Translations under genes and position numbers: made by a program | The notes under the pieces: generated by a model | Told to the model about the DNA's origin: nothing | Databases searched by the model: none | Seen by the model: only the letters and a program-made list of their open reading frames with translations | NCBI RefSeq assembly: GCF_001428485.1 | Contig: NZ_LMHS01000003.1 | Location: 186,001-250,000 of the forward strand | Source of the DNA: Microbacterium sp. Root180 | GTDB lineage: Bacteria > Actinomycetota > Actinomycetes > Actinomycetales > Microbacteriaceae | DNA: 64,000 nt | Direction: 5' to 3' | Shown: positions 17,603 through 26,609 of the stretch, in pieces | How the letters are laid out: each line of letters opens with the position of its first letter | How positions within the stretch are numbered: position 1 is the stretch's first letter

Positions 17603-19396
17603 CTAAGCCGCTTCCGCAGCCTCGGCAGAGTCAGGAGAAGTAACCAGGTCGATGTGGCCGAGCGACTTGAGGGTGTCATCAAGATTCGGGGACCACACAC
17701 TCGCGCGCTCGCGCTCGTAGAACGTGCGACGCTCAGAGTCGGGGTCCGCGTTCACCTCGGCGTCCCCGAGTGTGAGGAGCAACACTTCCAGCGCCGCGCG
17801 GAGGCGAGGGTTCGTCCCATGACCCATGTAGAGGTCGCTGTAGAACCGATGGGCCTGGTTGACGAACAGCACACGCTGCGCGCCACGCTGGATGCACCGG
17901 TAGAACGGCGCTCCGGGCAAGTCCTCGAACTCGATAGCGTAGTGATTCTCGGCCTGCTGGGCGGTCAGCTCCTGCTCGATCAGGGATCTGTCGATCCCAG
18001 TTTCCTTAGCCTTCTTGTCCACTTCGCGCTTGAAGTTCTCGTCGGCCTCCTTCTTACGCACAGGAGTCTCGACGGGAGCCTTTTGCGTCTGGAATTTCTT
18101 CGCTTCCTCGAGCGCAGCGATCGAGGGCTTCTTGTCCTCACCCTCAGCCGCTTCGCGGATGACCTTCGCGTTCTTTTCGTAGTCCGACTTCATCTGATTG
18201 ATTGCGGCGAAGATCCCCGCCTTGTCCTTGAGCATGTCCCAGATGGCGTCGCTGGGCGTCACCTGCTGCTTGGACGTGGTGATCGAGAAGTAGTCGTCGA
18301 GCGTGGCCTCGAAGTCGACCTCCACCGCCCAGAACCGGTCTGTCGTGGCGTTGAGCACGCCGAGGTGCTGGCGCGGGGGACGGACGACATCGATCTGCCT
18401 GCCATTTCGAAGGAAGATGATGCCGTTGTTGCTATCGGCGATCCCAAGACGCTCGTTCATGTCTCTGCGCGGGTTGGGGCGAGGCTTAGCCTTCGCCTCA
18501 GGCTTGCGGAAAAACGACGCCGGGAACCGCGAGAACCGCACGCGCATACGCCCGATGACTTCTCCGGTCTGCTTGTCCGCGACTTCGAGTGTCGCGGGCG
18601 TGTACGCCACAGCTCGATCTTCATCGAGGTCGTAATAGCGGAAGCCTTCCGTGAGAAACAGCGGATCGCAAGGCTCCACGACCTGGCCATCAACGGAGAT
18701 CGGAGTGTCCAGGAGGTAGTTGCGGTAGATGATGCCGATCTCGGTGACGAGCTTGCCGCGCAGTGCGTCGCGTTGGCGGAGGTCCACACGATCGAGGTTC
18801 TCCCAGATGATCACTGTGCCGTGATCGAGGTCCGCGCGACCCAGCCTTTTCAGTTCGTCGAAGACAAACCTCGGCGGGCGCTCCTGCGTTTCCTTCGGCA
18901 TCTCGATGCGGTTTCCGCTCGTCCACTTGCCATCGCCGATTTCATCGACATCGAGATAGGCGCTGGTCCAGTCAGTGCTCTCGGTCTTCGAGTACACCGT
19001 CACTCGACGCGCCTGGCTCACCGAGGCGCTCGGGAGCCCGTAGCCGTACTTGCCGAACCCCACCCGGTTATTGTGCCGCGTGCCGGCGCCCCATACGAGC
19101 GAGGCTCTAACCATTGCGGGTACCATTCCGTGGCCGTCGTCGACGATCGCGATCTTGGTGGGCTTGTGTCCCTGATCGAACCCGAAGAGAAGGTCGATGT
19201 GGCCGGCCCCCGCCTGAACGGAGTTGTCGAACAGCTCGCTGAGAGCGAAGGCGGTCGACTTGTACCCGATGTCGCGCATGCCGCGCACGAACGCGTCACC
19301 GACGACGATGTCCCAGCCGAACTGGCTTCCCTCGAGGTGGCGGATCAGATCGTGCTGAGCCTCGATTCCCGGGATGGGCGTGGTGTCCATAGTCAT
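17603..19396 (-). CDS. GHKL (HSP90/MutL-type) ATPase, candidate defence protein A
   Basis: 597 residues. GHKL ATP-binding fold: N box ALSELFDNSVQAG (Glu54, Asn58), G1 box VDDGHGM (about 86-91), G2 box GFGKYGYGLPSAS (113-125) with the lid region before it. A second domain follows (strands around YRNYLLDTPISVDGQVV), then a charged helical segment (about 430-500, KKEADENFKREVDKKAKE) and a C-terminal domain ending DLVTSPDSAEAAEAA. No kinase receiver or phosphoacceptor His domain, so not a histidine kinase. ATG 19396 has GGAAAGGAT upstream. Divergent from the ParB-ParB-methyltransferase operon. MORC/MutL-like ATPases of this kind are known from restriction-type gene clusters. Confidence 0.8.
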   Translation of the reverse strand: MTMDTTPIPGIEAQHDLIRHLEGSQFGWDIVVGDAFVRGMRDIGYKSTAFALSELFDNSVQAGAGHIDLLFGFDQGHKPTKIAIVDDGHGMVPAMVRASLVWGAGTRHNNRVGFGKYGYGLPSASVSQARRVTVYSKTESTDWTSAYLDVDEIGDGKWTSGNRIEMPKETQERPPRFVFDELKRLGRADLDHGTVIIWENLDRVDLRQRDALRGKLVTEIGIIYRNYLLDTPISVDGQVVEPCDPLFLTEGFRYYDLDEDRAVAYTPATLEVADKQTGEVIGRMRVRFSRFPASFFRKPEAKAKPRPNPRRDMNERLGIADSNNGIIFLRNGRQIDVVRPPRQHLGVLNATTDRFWAVEVDFEATLDDYFSITTSKQQVTPSDAIWDMLKDKAGIFAAINQMKSDYEKNAKVIREAAEGEDKKPSIAALEEAKKFQTQKAPVETPVRKKEADENFKREVDKKAKETGIDRSLIEQELTAQQAENHYAIEFEDLPGAPFYRCIQRGAQRVLFVNQAHRFYSDLYMGHGTNPRLRAALEVLLLTLGDAEVNADPDSERRTFYERERASVWSPNLDDTLKSLGHIDLVTSPDSAEAAEAA

Positions 19397-19752
19397 GATT
19401 CGTATCCTTTCCGTAGGACGGGCAGTGCACCCGTCAGTGGCTACATATGGGTATAGGTCTCGCGATGCCGAAAAGTTTCCGTGTCCATCCAAGTTCGTTG
19501 CGATGCCGGTCATACCGCGGCCAGGGGCAGAGTGGGATGCGGGTGTGTTCGGTCCGCCGAGTATCGAGCCGGCGGGTATGGTGGGGACCGCTCGTGCAAC
19601 CCACTAGCGCCGCGTACCACCGTTCTCTACCTCCGAAGGGCGCGGTCTACGAGCCTCGACCCAAGCGCGACGCGTGCCGGATCGCGCATCAGACGGAGAG
19701 ATCAACCGTCTTCTACCGCGATGCCGTGGCTAGGACGCGTCGTGTCGGAAGC
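19397..19752. promoter_or_regulatory. divergent promoter region of ATPase A and ParB operon
   Basis: 356 bp between two divergent starts, with no gene I can support. An AT-rich patch ACATATGGGTATAGG at 19444-19458 is the best place for -10 elements on either strand; no clear hexamer pair was identified. Confidence 0.3.
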
Positions 19753-20676
19753 ATGCGGCAGGCTCGCAGAAAGTATTTTGGAAGGGTGGCGGCCAGGTTG
19801 GAGAGAGTTTCTGAAGCGATCAGGGATCAGGCGGTCGCTGGCGTGGAACCACACCGGTTCGAGCAGGGCGGGCGGCACCCCGCACTCGAGGTGCAGGACA
19901 TCCCAGTATCCAAGATTCGTCCCGAATATGGCCTAGGACGCAAGCGCGATCGCGACGGCCACCGGGAGCTCCGCAGGTCAATTGAACAGTTTGGCGTGCT
20001 CACACCGATCACTGTGCGGCTTGCGCCCGACGGAAGTGGTGACTACCTCCTCATCAAGGGTCAGGGGCGCACGCTGGCGTGCGAGATGCTCGGACTCGCG
20101 ACTATCCCGGGAATCGTAGTCGCCCCAGACTTCGCTGAGGATGAGAAGGTCCAGCAGTTCCTGGTCGAAAACGTGGCCCGACTTCGGATGCGGCCAGTTG
20201 ACAGGGCTCTCCTGATTTCGCGTGCCCGGCAGCGCGGCGAGGAGACCGTGGACGTCGCGCGGCGGTTCGGAGTGACGCCCGCAACTGTTCGTCGACTGCA
20301 GGCTCAGCTCGAAACCGCATCCAAGACTGAAGTTGCAGCGCTGAGAGATGGCAGCGTAAACCTCGCCCTTCACGCCGTGATCTCCCGCCATGTGCTCGAT
20401 AGCGCGGAGCGGGCCGATGTGGTCGGTGAGATTGCAAAGTTCGATTTGCGCACCCGCGAGGTCGATGAGTTATTCCGCGCCATCGGATGGGCAAGTCTGG
20501 TAGAGCTTGGCGGCAAGGCCCATCGCCGGTCAAGGTTGCTATTGATTTCTTGGGCGTGCCACGCTCTTTCGGGACTCGGTAAGGGAGCGATCGATGACCG
20601 GCTCAGCCAGCTCGCCGAACGGCTGCCGCTCTCCTTCGGTGAGGAAACCCATGTTGCTGGAGTGGTAGGCGCATGA
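19753..20676 (+). CDS. ParB-like partition/nuclease-fold protein 1
   Basis: About 307 residues. ParB/sulfiredoxin fold at about residues 45-135: VSKIRPEYG, LRRSIEQFGVLTPITVRL, DYLLIKGQGRTLACEMLG (the GxxR nucleotide-binding block) and FLVENVARLRMRPVDRALL, followed by an HTH (ETVDVARRFGVTPATVRRLQ). No ParA is present, so this is not a plasmid partition pair. The start is uncertain: ATG 19753 is given, with no clear ribosome site; GTG 19792 or TTG 19801 are alternatives. Overlaps the second ParB gene by ATGA. Confidence 0.75.
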   Translation: MRQARRKYFGRVAARLERVSEAIRDQAVAGVEPHRFEQGGRHPALEVQDIPVSKIRPEYGLGRKRDRDGHRELRRSIEQFGVLTPITVRLAPDGSGDYLLIKGQGRTLACEMLGLATIPGIVVAPDFAEDEKVQQFLVENVARLRMRPVDRALLISRARQRGEETVDVARRFGVTPATVRRLQAQLETASKTEVAALRDGSVNLALHAVISRHVLDSAERADVVGEIAKFDLRTREVDELFRAIGWASLVELGGKAHRRSRLLLISWACHALSGLGKGAIDDRLSQLAERLPLSFGEETHVAGVVGA

Positions 20677-21548
20677 TGAGACTGATCGAGATTCCGCCGA
20701 GCGAGCTCGTCGTCGGCGATGAGCTGCGGCGGTCTGGTAGCGCCAAGCAGTTTGAAGAGCGGCTGCGTTCATCGATTGAAGAGATCGGGCTGGCCGAGCC
20801 GATCAAAGTGGCGCCGATGCCGTCAGGGAAGTTCCTCGTGGTTGACGGCACGATGCGACTCCGCGCGATCAACGCAATTCGAGAGAGCGACGACACCGCC
20901 TTCGACACAGTGCCGGCCTACCTGACCGACTACGAGCGTCGCTATGAGATTCGCTTTCAGACCGACATCTATCAGGATCTGCTCCCGAGCCAGCTCGCAC
21001 AGCTGGTCGAGCACCTCCACGAGTCGGAGGGCGTGAAGAAGGCCGACATCGCGCGCTACATCGGGGTTTCTCCGGCGACGCTGCGCAACTACACCGGTCT
21101 TTGGCGCCTCGTCCAGCGCGCGGGGCAATTCGCCAAGGTTGTGGAACTGATGGACGCCGGCGTCTTCCCCGCTTCAAACCCTTATGCCTGGCTCCGCCTC
21201 ACGGCGGGTGGTCTCGATCTGGTTCTCCAGCAACTCGCGGGGGACGCAAAGACGCCTGAGACTTGGATATCTGAGGTGACCTACGCAACGCGCCAAGGTC
21301 ACGTCACTCGATACACGACGAGCGAGATCGAGTCAGTCACCGGAGCGCTGGCCGACGCCTACTACGTCTCGGACTCGGAGACCCGCAGCGCTAAGAAGGA
21401 TCTCGGGACCCGCCGGGCGATGAGGGCCGCGCCCGTCGAGCGACGCCGCTCCAAGGCAGCGGTGAAGAACTTAACGCGTGTGTCGCAGCACTCGACTGAC
21501 CCGGTGCTGAAGGCCGCTGCAACCTCCTTCAAGGTGTACCTGACATGA
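20673..21548 (+). CDS. ParB-like protein 2
   Basis: 291 residues. N-terminal ParB/sulfiredoxin fold (IPPSELVVGDELRRSG, LRSSIEEIGLAEPIKVAP, FLVVDGTMRLRAINAI) and a central HTH (KKADIARYIGVSPATLRNYTGLWRL); the C-terminal third is basic (RRAMRAAPVERRRSKAAVKNL) and may bind DNA. Paralogue-like to gene 1 in domain order but diverged. Start and stop both overlap neighbours by 4 bases (ATGA), so the three genes are translated as one operon. A second ATG follows immediately at 20676. Confidence 0.75.
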   Translation: MMRLIEIPPSELVVGDELRRSGSAKQFEERLRSSIEEIGLAEPIKVAPMPSGKFLVVDGTMRLRAINAIRESDDTAFDTVPAYLTDYERRYEIRFQTDIYQDLLPSQLAQLVEHLHESEGVKKADIARYIGVSPATLRNYTGLWRLVQRAGQFAKVVELMDAGVFPASNPYAWLRLTAGGLDLVLQQLAGDAKTPETWISEVTYATRQGHVTRYTTSEIESVTGALADAYYVSDSETRSAKKDLGTRRAMRAAPVERRRSKAAVKNLTRVSQHSTDPVLKAAATSFKVYLT

Positions 21549-22894
21549 CCAACTCAGCGACGGACTGGACGCAGTCCTTCTTCGATGTGGCCGAGTCCGA
21601 CTCGATCGACGGTGGCACGACGAGCATCGGTCCGCTTTGGCATGCCGCGGGTGCTCGATGGGGCCACTCGATGCACACGATGTGCTCGTATCACGGCATG
21701 TTTCCGGCGCGGCTCGCGCATTACTTCATCCAGACGTACTCGAATCCGGGCGATGTGGTGGTCGACCCTTTCAGTGGTCGAGGCACAGTGCCGTTGCAAG
21801 CTCGGGTTGAGGGCCGGCGGACCATCGCAAATGACCTCAGTCCTCTCGCCTATGTACTGTCGAGCGCGAAAGCGAACCCTCCATCATGGGGGAAGATGAT
21901 GGACGCGGTGGGTGTGCTGGAGAAGGGCTACCGGGCGCCTCAAGACGACGTGGATGTCTCGCCCGACATTCGCATGCTTTACCATCCCGACACTCTCAAG
22001 CAGCTCGTCTATATTCGCAGCTGGTTGCTGAGCGAGGAGCGGACGACTTGGGCTCCTCAAAAGCATATGATTGCGGGCGCGTTGGCCGGAATCATGCACG
22101 GCGGGCATCGACGCGATGGCAGTTCACAGTACTTGAGCATCTCAATGCCAAATACATTCAGCATGTCACCTCGATACGTAGCGAAGTTCATCCGTGAGAA
22201 GAGTCTGGTGCCACCAGATCAGGATGTTTTCGCCCGCATTAGAGACAAGCTCGCCCGACTCTACCTCGATGCGATCGAGGGCCCCGAGGGGGTCACCTAT
22301 TCGGCGGATGCGACGAGCTTGCTGGCTGACGGCGTCGTCCGGCCGGGTAGCGTCGACCTGATCGTCACCTCGCCGCCGTACCTTCGCGTGGTGAATTACG
22401 CCACCGCAAACTGGATACGCCTGTGGTTGCTCGGCGTCGACGAGGTGGGTCGTGACCAGGGCGCGGGTAGAAAGCAGCTGGACGGCGTCTTGGATCATGG
22501 GCACGGCTACCCCGCATATCAGACGTTCATGCAGCGCCTCCTTTCGGGGATCGAGACATCTCTCAAACCGACCGGCGTCGCCGCCGTGGTGATCGGCGAC
22601 GTCATCGAGCCCGGTAAGGAACGAGTGCCGCTCGCTGAGCAAGTCTGGAGCGAGCTGAGCGCCGGCTCAGGCCTAAAGCTAGTTCAGTTGATCGAGGACC
22701 ATCTTCCGGTTGAGAAAAAGGTCAGCCGCATCTGGGGCGACACCAAAGGACAGGCGACCGACAAGGATTGCGTACTGGTGCTGGCCCGTAAAGACGCAGA
22801 GATTTCCGCGATCGACTCGGAGCTCGACTGGGACGAGCCTTATAAGGATGGAGGCCCGGACGCGGCTCACGAGCGCCTTCAACGGAAGCCCTAG
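21545..22894 (+). CDS. DNA methyltransferase (N6-adenine or N4-cytosine type)
   Basis: 449 residues. S-adenosylmethionine motif I DPFSGRGT (74-81) precedes catalytic motif IV TSPPY (275-279), so the motif order is I then IV. Amino-methylating catalytic motifs of the SPPY type occur in N4-cytosine and some N6-adenine enzymes. A target-recognition region is likely in the 190-residue insert between the motifs. No restriction endonuclease gene is adjacent; the partners are two ParB-like proteins and two GHKL ATPases. Last gene of the plus-strand operon. Confidence 0.85.
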   Translation: MTNSATDWTQSFFDVAESDSIDGGTTSIGPLWHAAGARWGHSMHTMCSYHGMFPARLAHYFIQTYSNPGDVVVDPFSGRGTVPLQARVEGRRTIANDLSPLAYVLSSAKANPPSWGKMMDAVGVLEKGYRAPQDDVDVSPDIRMLYHPDTLKQLVYIRSWLLSEERTTWAPQKHMIAGALAGIMHGGHRRDGSSQYLSISMPNTFSMSPRYVAKFIREKSLVPPDQDVFARIRDKLARLYLDAIEGPEGVTYSADATSLLADGVVRPGSVDLIVTSPPYLRVVNYATANWIRLWLLGVDEVGRDQGAGRKQLDGVLDHGHGYPAYQTFMQRLLSGIETSLKPTGVAAVVIGDVIEPGKERVPLAEQVWSELSAGSGLKLVQLIEDHLPVEKKVSRIWGDTKGQATDKDCVLVLARKDAEISAIDSELDWDEPYKDGGPDAAHERLQRKP

Positions 22895-23261
22895 ATCAGA
22901 GGCACGCCTGCGTGAATCGCGGGTGGCAGGGCTCGGAGCGTTTCGACAAGGAATAAGAAAGCGCTGACTCCGGCACCGCGTCTTCCCGCGAGTAGCCGAC
23001 CGCTGAACGCCCGAACGCTGACGATCAGTGATGGGCCACCGGCGACGTCGTCCGGAGCATAACCTCCCGGCGTACGACTGCCTCATACCCCTCTGGGCGA
23101 GGGAACTCCGTCAGGCGGTCCTCCTGGATGGCCGGCATGGGCACGCACGGCTGAGCCGAGCCACCCAGTCTGCCACACCCCGGGCCGACCTCGAACGGTG
23201 GTTCTCAGACCGCCTTCTTGTGTCCGATAGCCAGTCACCGCGATACCAGCGCGCATCTGAG
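22895..23261. other. noncoding gap between convergent genes
   Basis: 367 bp between the methyltransferase stop and the stop of ATPase B. No gene, clear terminator or repeat was recognised. Confidence 0.4.
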
Positions 23262-25565
23262 CTAGTCGTCATCATCGAGGCTGTCACCGAGGATCCCCTC
23301 GGTATCGGTCGCGACCAGCACCGAATCGGCCACGATCATCTGGAGTTGCTTCAGCAGCTCCGGATCGAGTTCTGCTTTCTCTTCGACCTCGTGAATTCGA
23401 TAGAGCCCCAAAGCCACCGGGATCATGTAGGCAGACTTGCGGGCCTCCTGAACGGCCAAGGTGTAGGAACGGTTGCTCAAGACATCTTGGAGCTTGTCGA
23501 AGTCAAGGTTGAGGTAGATATCGACACCCTTGCCGCTATCGTCGACTCGGCCGACTGATCGCGCGTCGAAGTCATGTGTATCCCAGCCTGACTTGTCGAC
23601 CCAGGAGACCTGCGGTCCCACGGGCACAGCTTGCTTGACGACCCTCTTGACCTTTTGCTCTCCGGCCCGCCCCGATCCGCCATCCGGTTCACGCGGAGCT
23701 ATCACCGAGATATCGACCGTGTCGATGAGTTCCCCGCCAGGTACCTGAAGGCGCGCGGTCAGCTTGTAATCGCCGAGCTCTGCGTCCTCCGTGGCGGCAA
23801 CCAGCCACTGAGCTGCACCGCCGAGGAGTTGAGAACGCGTCGTGGGGTAGACGTCCTTGGTTTCGCCCTCCGGACCCTCCACGGTGATCGTCAGGTCGGC
23901 GTCATGTCCCGGGAGATAGCCGTTCTTGGCGTCAAGATTCACCATGAGCCGCTTCTTTGTGCCGCCTTGAGTGACGACGAGCACATGGGGCGCAAACTGG
24001 AGCGTGGTCGGAATGACAGGCAAAGCGGTGTCATCGGTGTCGCGAGGTTGTCCGGCGCCACCCTTCTTGTTCTTTTCCCCGTCCGCCTCGACCTCGATCT
24101 CGACATCAACCTCGGCAGTGCGCCCACCAAGCTTCCCGATGATCTTGGCCAGCTTCTTGAGATCCTTCTCACTGGCTTTGCTCGCAGTATCCTTCAGCGA
24201 CTCCTCACGAAGCTTCTCCTGAAGACGCTGCAGCTCCTCATCCTGAATCAGCAGCTCCGCGAGCTCACTGAAGATGCGCTCGTGCATCGCGCCCCTCAGC
24301 CGCTCGCGCGTGGACGCGAATGCGCGGATCTTTGCATCCTGGCTCAGGAAATCGGCTTCGACTTCGATGATGATGCGCGAGTAGAGGTGAGGATATTTAC
24401 AGACCCGCTTGATCCATTCTGCCTTGCCGGAGTCTTGACGCTGGCCGTTGAGTGTCACAACTATTGCGCTATCGGCATCCACGAATGCCGATGCCGTGTT
24501 TGCTCCGGGCTTGACCCCTTCCCTGTCGATGACCCACACGTGCACTTTGATCTCGCCGTCGTCCCCGAGATCGATCGTTGCGCGGTTCTGGTAGCCGACC
24601 TTTGTTCCTTTGGAGCCCTCGTCCTCCGTACCGCGGGACTTCAGCGCGCCGCCGACACCGACCATTGTGCGGCGCCCAGGGGTCTTGTCGACGAGGCGAT
24701 TCGAGCCGAGATAGTAAGGAATAACAGGCTCGTAAAGCGCGGCGTTGTAGTACTTGTACTGGTTGAGGAGAGGACCCTTGATGCCCAGGTCGTATTCGAC
24801 ATGGACGATCTGAGTGCCAAACGGGAAGCCGATCACGTCAGCAGCTTCCCCGTCGAGCGAGAGAACTTTCTGGTTCTCGTCGACGGCGAAATAGTACGCC
24901 GGAGTTCGCATGTCTGCGGAGTACACCTTCTTAACGACGGTGACCGCCACGCCATCGACCTCGCCGTCGAGCAGAGCAGGGTGGCGCCGCGACACGATCG
25001 CGGTACCGCCTTCGGCAAACCCCAGAGCATTGGAACCACCCCAGCCGTACATCCCCATGAGGAAGGGCTTATCGCGCTTGTTACCTCTATGGATGGACAG
25101 GATCGTTTCGGGCAGGCGGTCGGCCGTCTGCCCGATTCCACGGTCACGCATGACCGCCGTTGGCCGATCGGGAGCGCCGGACTCCACGAAGTCGATTGCA
25201 ACGTCCTCGGCTAGACGTTGTCTGTCGGCAATCGAGAGCTCGCCCACTCCGCCGTCAGGTACGCCGAACAACACCGTCGCCGCCTCCAGAGGACTGCTCA
25301 TGGCCCCAATCATCGCCGACAGGTCAGTGCCAAACGTAAGACGCGCCTCCCTCTCCAGGACGGCATCGATCATGTTGGTGATTCGTTCGTTGAGTGCAAG
25401 CCGACTGTCGGACGCGGCGTTGATAGCTCCGAAGTTGTCGTCCATGTCCCCAACCGCGCGCCACCTGATCGCGCCCCTTTCAGCCAGCGCGGCCTCAAGT
25501 GCAGCGAAGTCGACAGTGGTCTTGACATCGAGCGCAGCACGGAGGATGTCAATGTCGCTAGTCAC
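23262..25565 (-). CDS. GHKL ATPase, candidate defence protein B
   Basis: 767 residues. GHKL features at the N-terminus: N box LALNERITNMIDAVLE (Asn59, Glu60, Asn64), G1-like VMRDRGIGQ (138-146) and G2-like LMGMYGWGGSNAL (169-181). The middle has a helical, charged segment (LQRLQEKLREESLKDTASK) and the C-terminal third is beta-rich (PHVLVVTQGGTKKRLMVNLDAKNG, then GDYKLTARLQVPGG), resembling an immunoglobulin-like fold. GTG 25565 has GGAAGGA eight bases before it. Convergent with the methyltransferase. Probably an energy-using sensor or switch partner of ATPase A; biochemical role unknown. Confidence 0.78.
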   Translation of the reverse strand: MTSDIDILRAALDVKTTVDFAALEAALAERGAIRWRAVGDMDDNFGAINAASDSRLALNERITNMIDAVLEREARLTFGTDLSAMIGAMSSPLEAATVLFGVPDGGVGELSIADRQRLAEDVAIDFVESGAPDRPTAVMRDRGIGQTADRLPETILSIHRGNKRDKPFLMGMYGWGGSNALGFAEGGTAIVSRRHPALLDGEVDGVAVTVVKKVYSADMRTPAYYFAVDENQKVLSLDGEAADVIGFPFGTQIVHVEYDLGIKGPLLNQYKYYNAALYEPVIPYYLGSNRLVDKTPGRRTMVGVGGALKSRGTEDEGSKGTKVGYQNRATIDLGDDGEIKVHVWVIDREGVKPGANTASAFVDADSAIVVTLNGQRQDSGKAEWIKRVCKYPHLYSRIIIEVEADFLSQDAKIRAFASTRERLRGAMHERIFSELAELLIQDEELQRLQEKLREESLKDTASKASEKDLKKLAKIIGKLGGRTAEVDVEIEVEADGEKNKKGGAGQPRDTDDTALPVIPTTLQFAPHVLVVTQGGTKKRLMVNLDAKNGYLPGHDADLTITVEGPEGETKDVYPTTRSQLLGGAAQWLVAATEDAELGDYKLTARLQVPGGELIDTVDISVIAPREPDGGSGRAGEQKVKRVVKQAVPVGPQVSWVDKSGWDTHDFDARSVGRVDDSGKGVDIYLNLDFDKLQDVLSNRSYTLAVQEARKSAYMIPVALGLYRIHEVEEKAELDPELLKQLQMIVADSVLVATDTEGILGDSLDDDD

Positions 25566-26609
25566 TTGGGGGTTCCTTCCCTGGCGGCGGCGTGGTCGAT
25601 CACAGTCGGACGCCGACGCACGCCTGCGCTGTGCTGGTTGGGCAATCCACGAGATTCCGCGCTGAAGGCAACGGCCGCGAAGTCTTTCGAACCCAGGCTT
25701 TCAACCCCGCGGCGAAAGCGTTAGGCCCTGGTCTCATGTGCAGCCGGAACGTAGCACGTCATCACCACCAGATTCCCCCACGGCCGATTATGGCAGTCCG
25801 CGCTTTTGTCGGGCGCACATGTCAAAGGCGAGTCCTGTCCTGCGCGCCGAAGGTTCGATCCCGCGACCTGGCACGGTAGCGCAGTTCAGGGGAGCGACGG
25901 CATGCCTCTGTCACTCGACCCAACCTGGGAGGTAGTTCCACTGCTCAGCCTACTGATCACGCTTCTATGGCCCCGGTCTGGATGGGATGCTCACGGAGAC
26001 AGTCGGCCACCGACGATGACGCGAGCGCGCCCGGCCACGAACGAGCGCGGTGACACCGAGGAAGAACCGCAATGCACATATCACTTCTTGCGAGGATGTG
26101 CCAGCGTTTGACATATGCCCGTACCCTGACAGCATGCGCGGTGGTCTGCGGCAGTGGAAGCGAGATGGTGGCCACTGCGACTTACCGCACCCTCCCTGTT
26201 GGGTCAGGCCGTCCAGTCGAGCGCGGATAGCGGACCATCACCGCGTAATCATCGGACGGCTTATGCGGGCGACGCGGGCGTGTTTGAAGTTGCCGCTCGC
26301 CTTTCGTCCGTTACCCCCCACTCCGACATCTCGCATGTCAAAAGGTGGCGCCGCGATGCCCAGCCGTGAGCCGGCTTTACGGCAGCCAGCCTCATAGGAG
26401 CGCGGCACCACCAGCGCCTTCAGGGACCGACCTGAGTGCCAATACGAGCGAACCCGCTCGGATGGCGGCACCTGCTTTGCAGGCACCGGAAGTCGGGTGG
26501 CCGAACGCCACATGCCACCTATCCCGCTGCGCCACTCGCATCCTCATCCACTTCATGCGCTACCTTTGCGGATGACCGCTTCGAGTCAGTCCCCCGGCAA
26601 GGAAACGAC
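25566..26609. other. 1-kb region without a firm gene
   Basis: Separates ATPase B from the dCTP-deaminase-fold gene. Codon use in all frames looks random. The only candidate is a short plus-strand reading frame at 25901-26111. A T-loop-like GGTTCGATCC occurs at 25852-25861 but no tRNA can be folded around it. Possibly decayed DNA at a junction between two island modules. Confidence 0.4.
25901..26111 (+). CDS. possible small membrane peptide
   Basis: 69 residues from ATG 25901, preceded by GGGGAG with seven bases between. One hydrophobic stretch near the start (VVPLLSLLITLLW) followed by a charged tail. No family recognised. Weakly supported: codon bias is ordinary for noncoding DNA in this island. 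Confidence 0.2.

Noticed and set aside
19753..21548. Plasmid partition locus
   Set aside because: Two ParB-like genes are present but no ParA and no parS-like inverted repeats were seen; the genes are coupled to a methyltransferase.
25836..25900. Partial tRNA or attachment-site copy (GGTTCGATCC and GGTAGCGCAG)
   Set aside because: The T-loop-like word has no pairing stem, and the pieces are in the wrong order for a tRNA. It does not match the tRNA-Arg 3' end.
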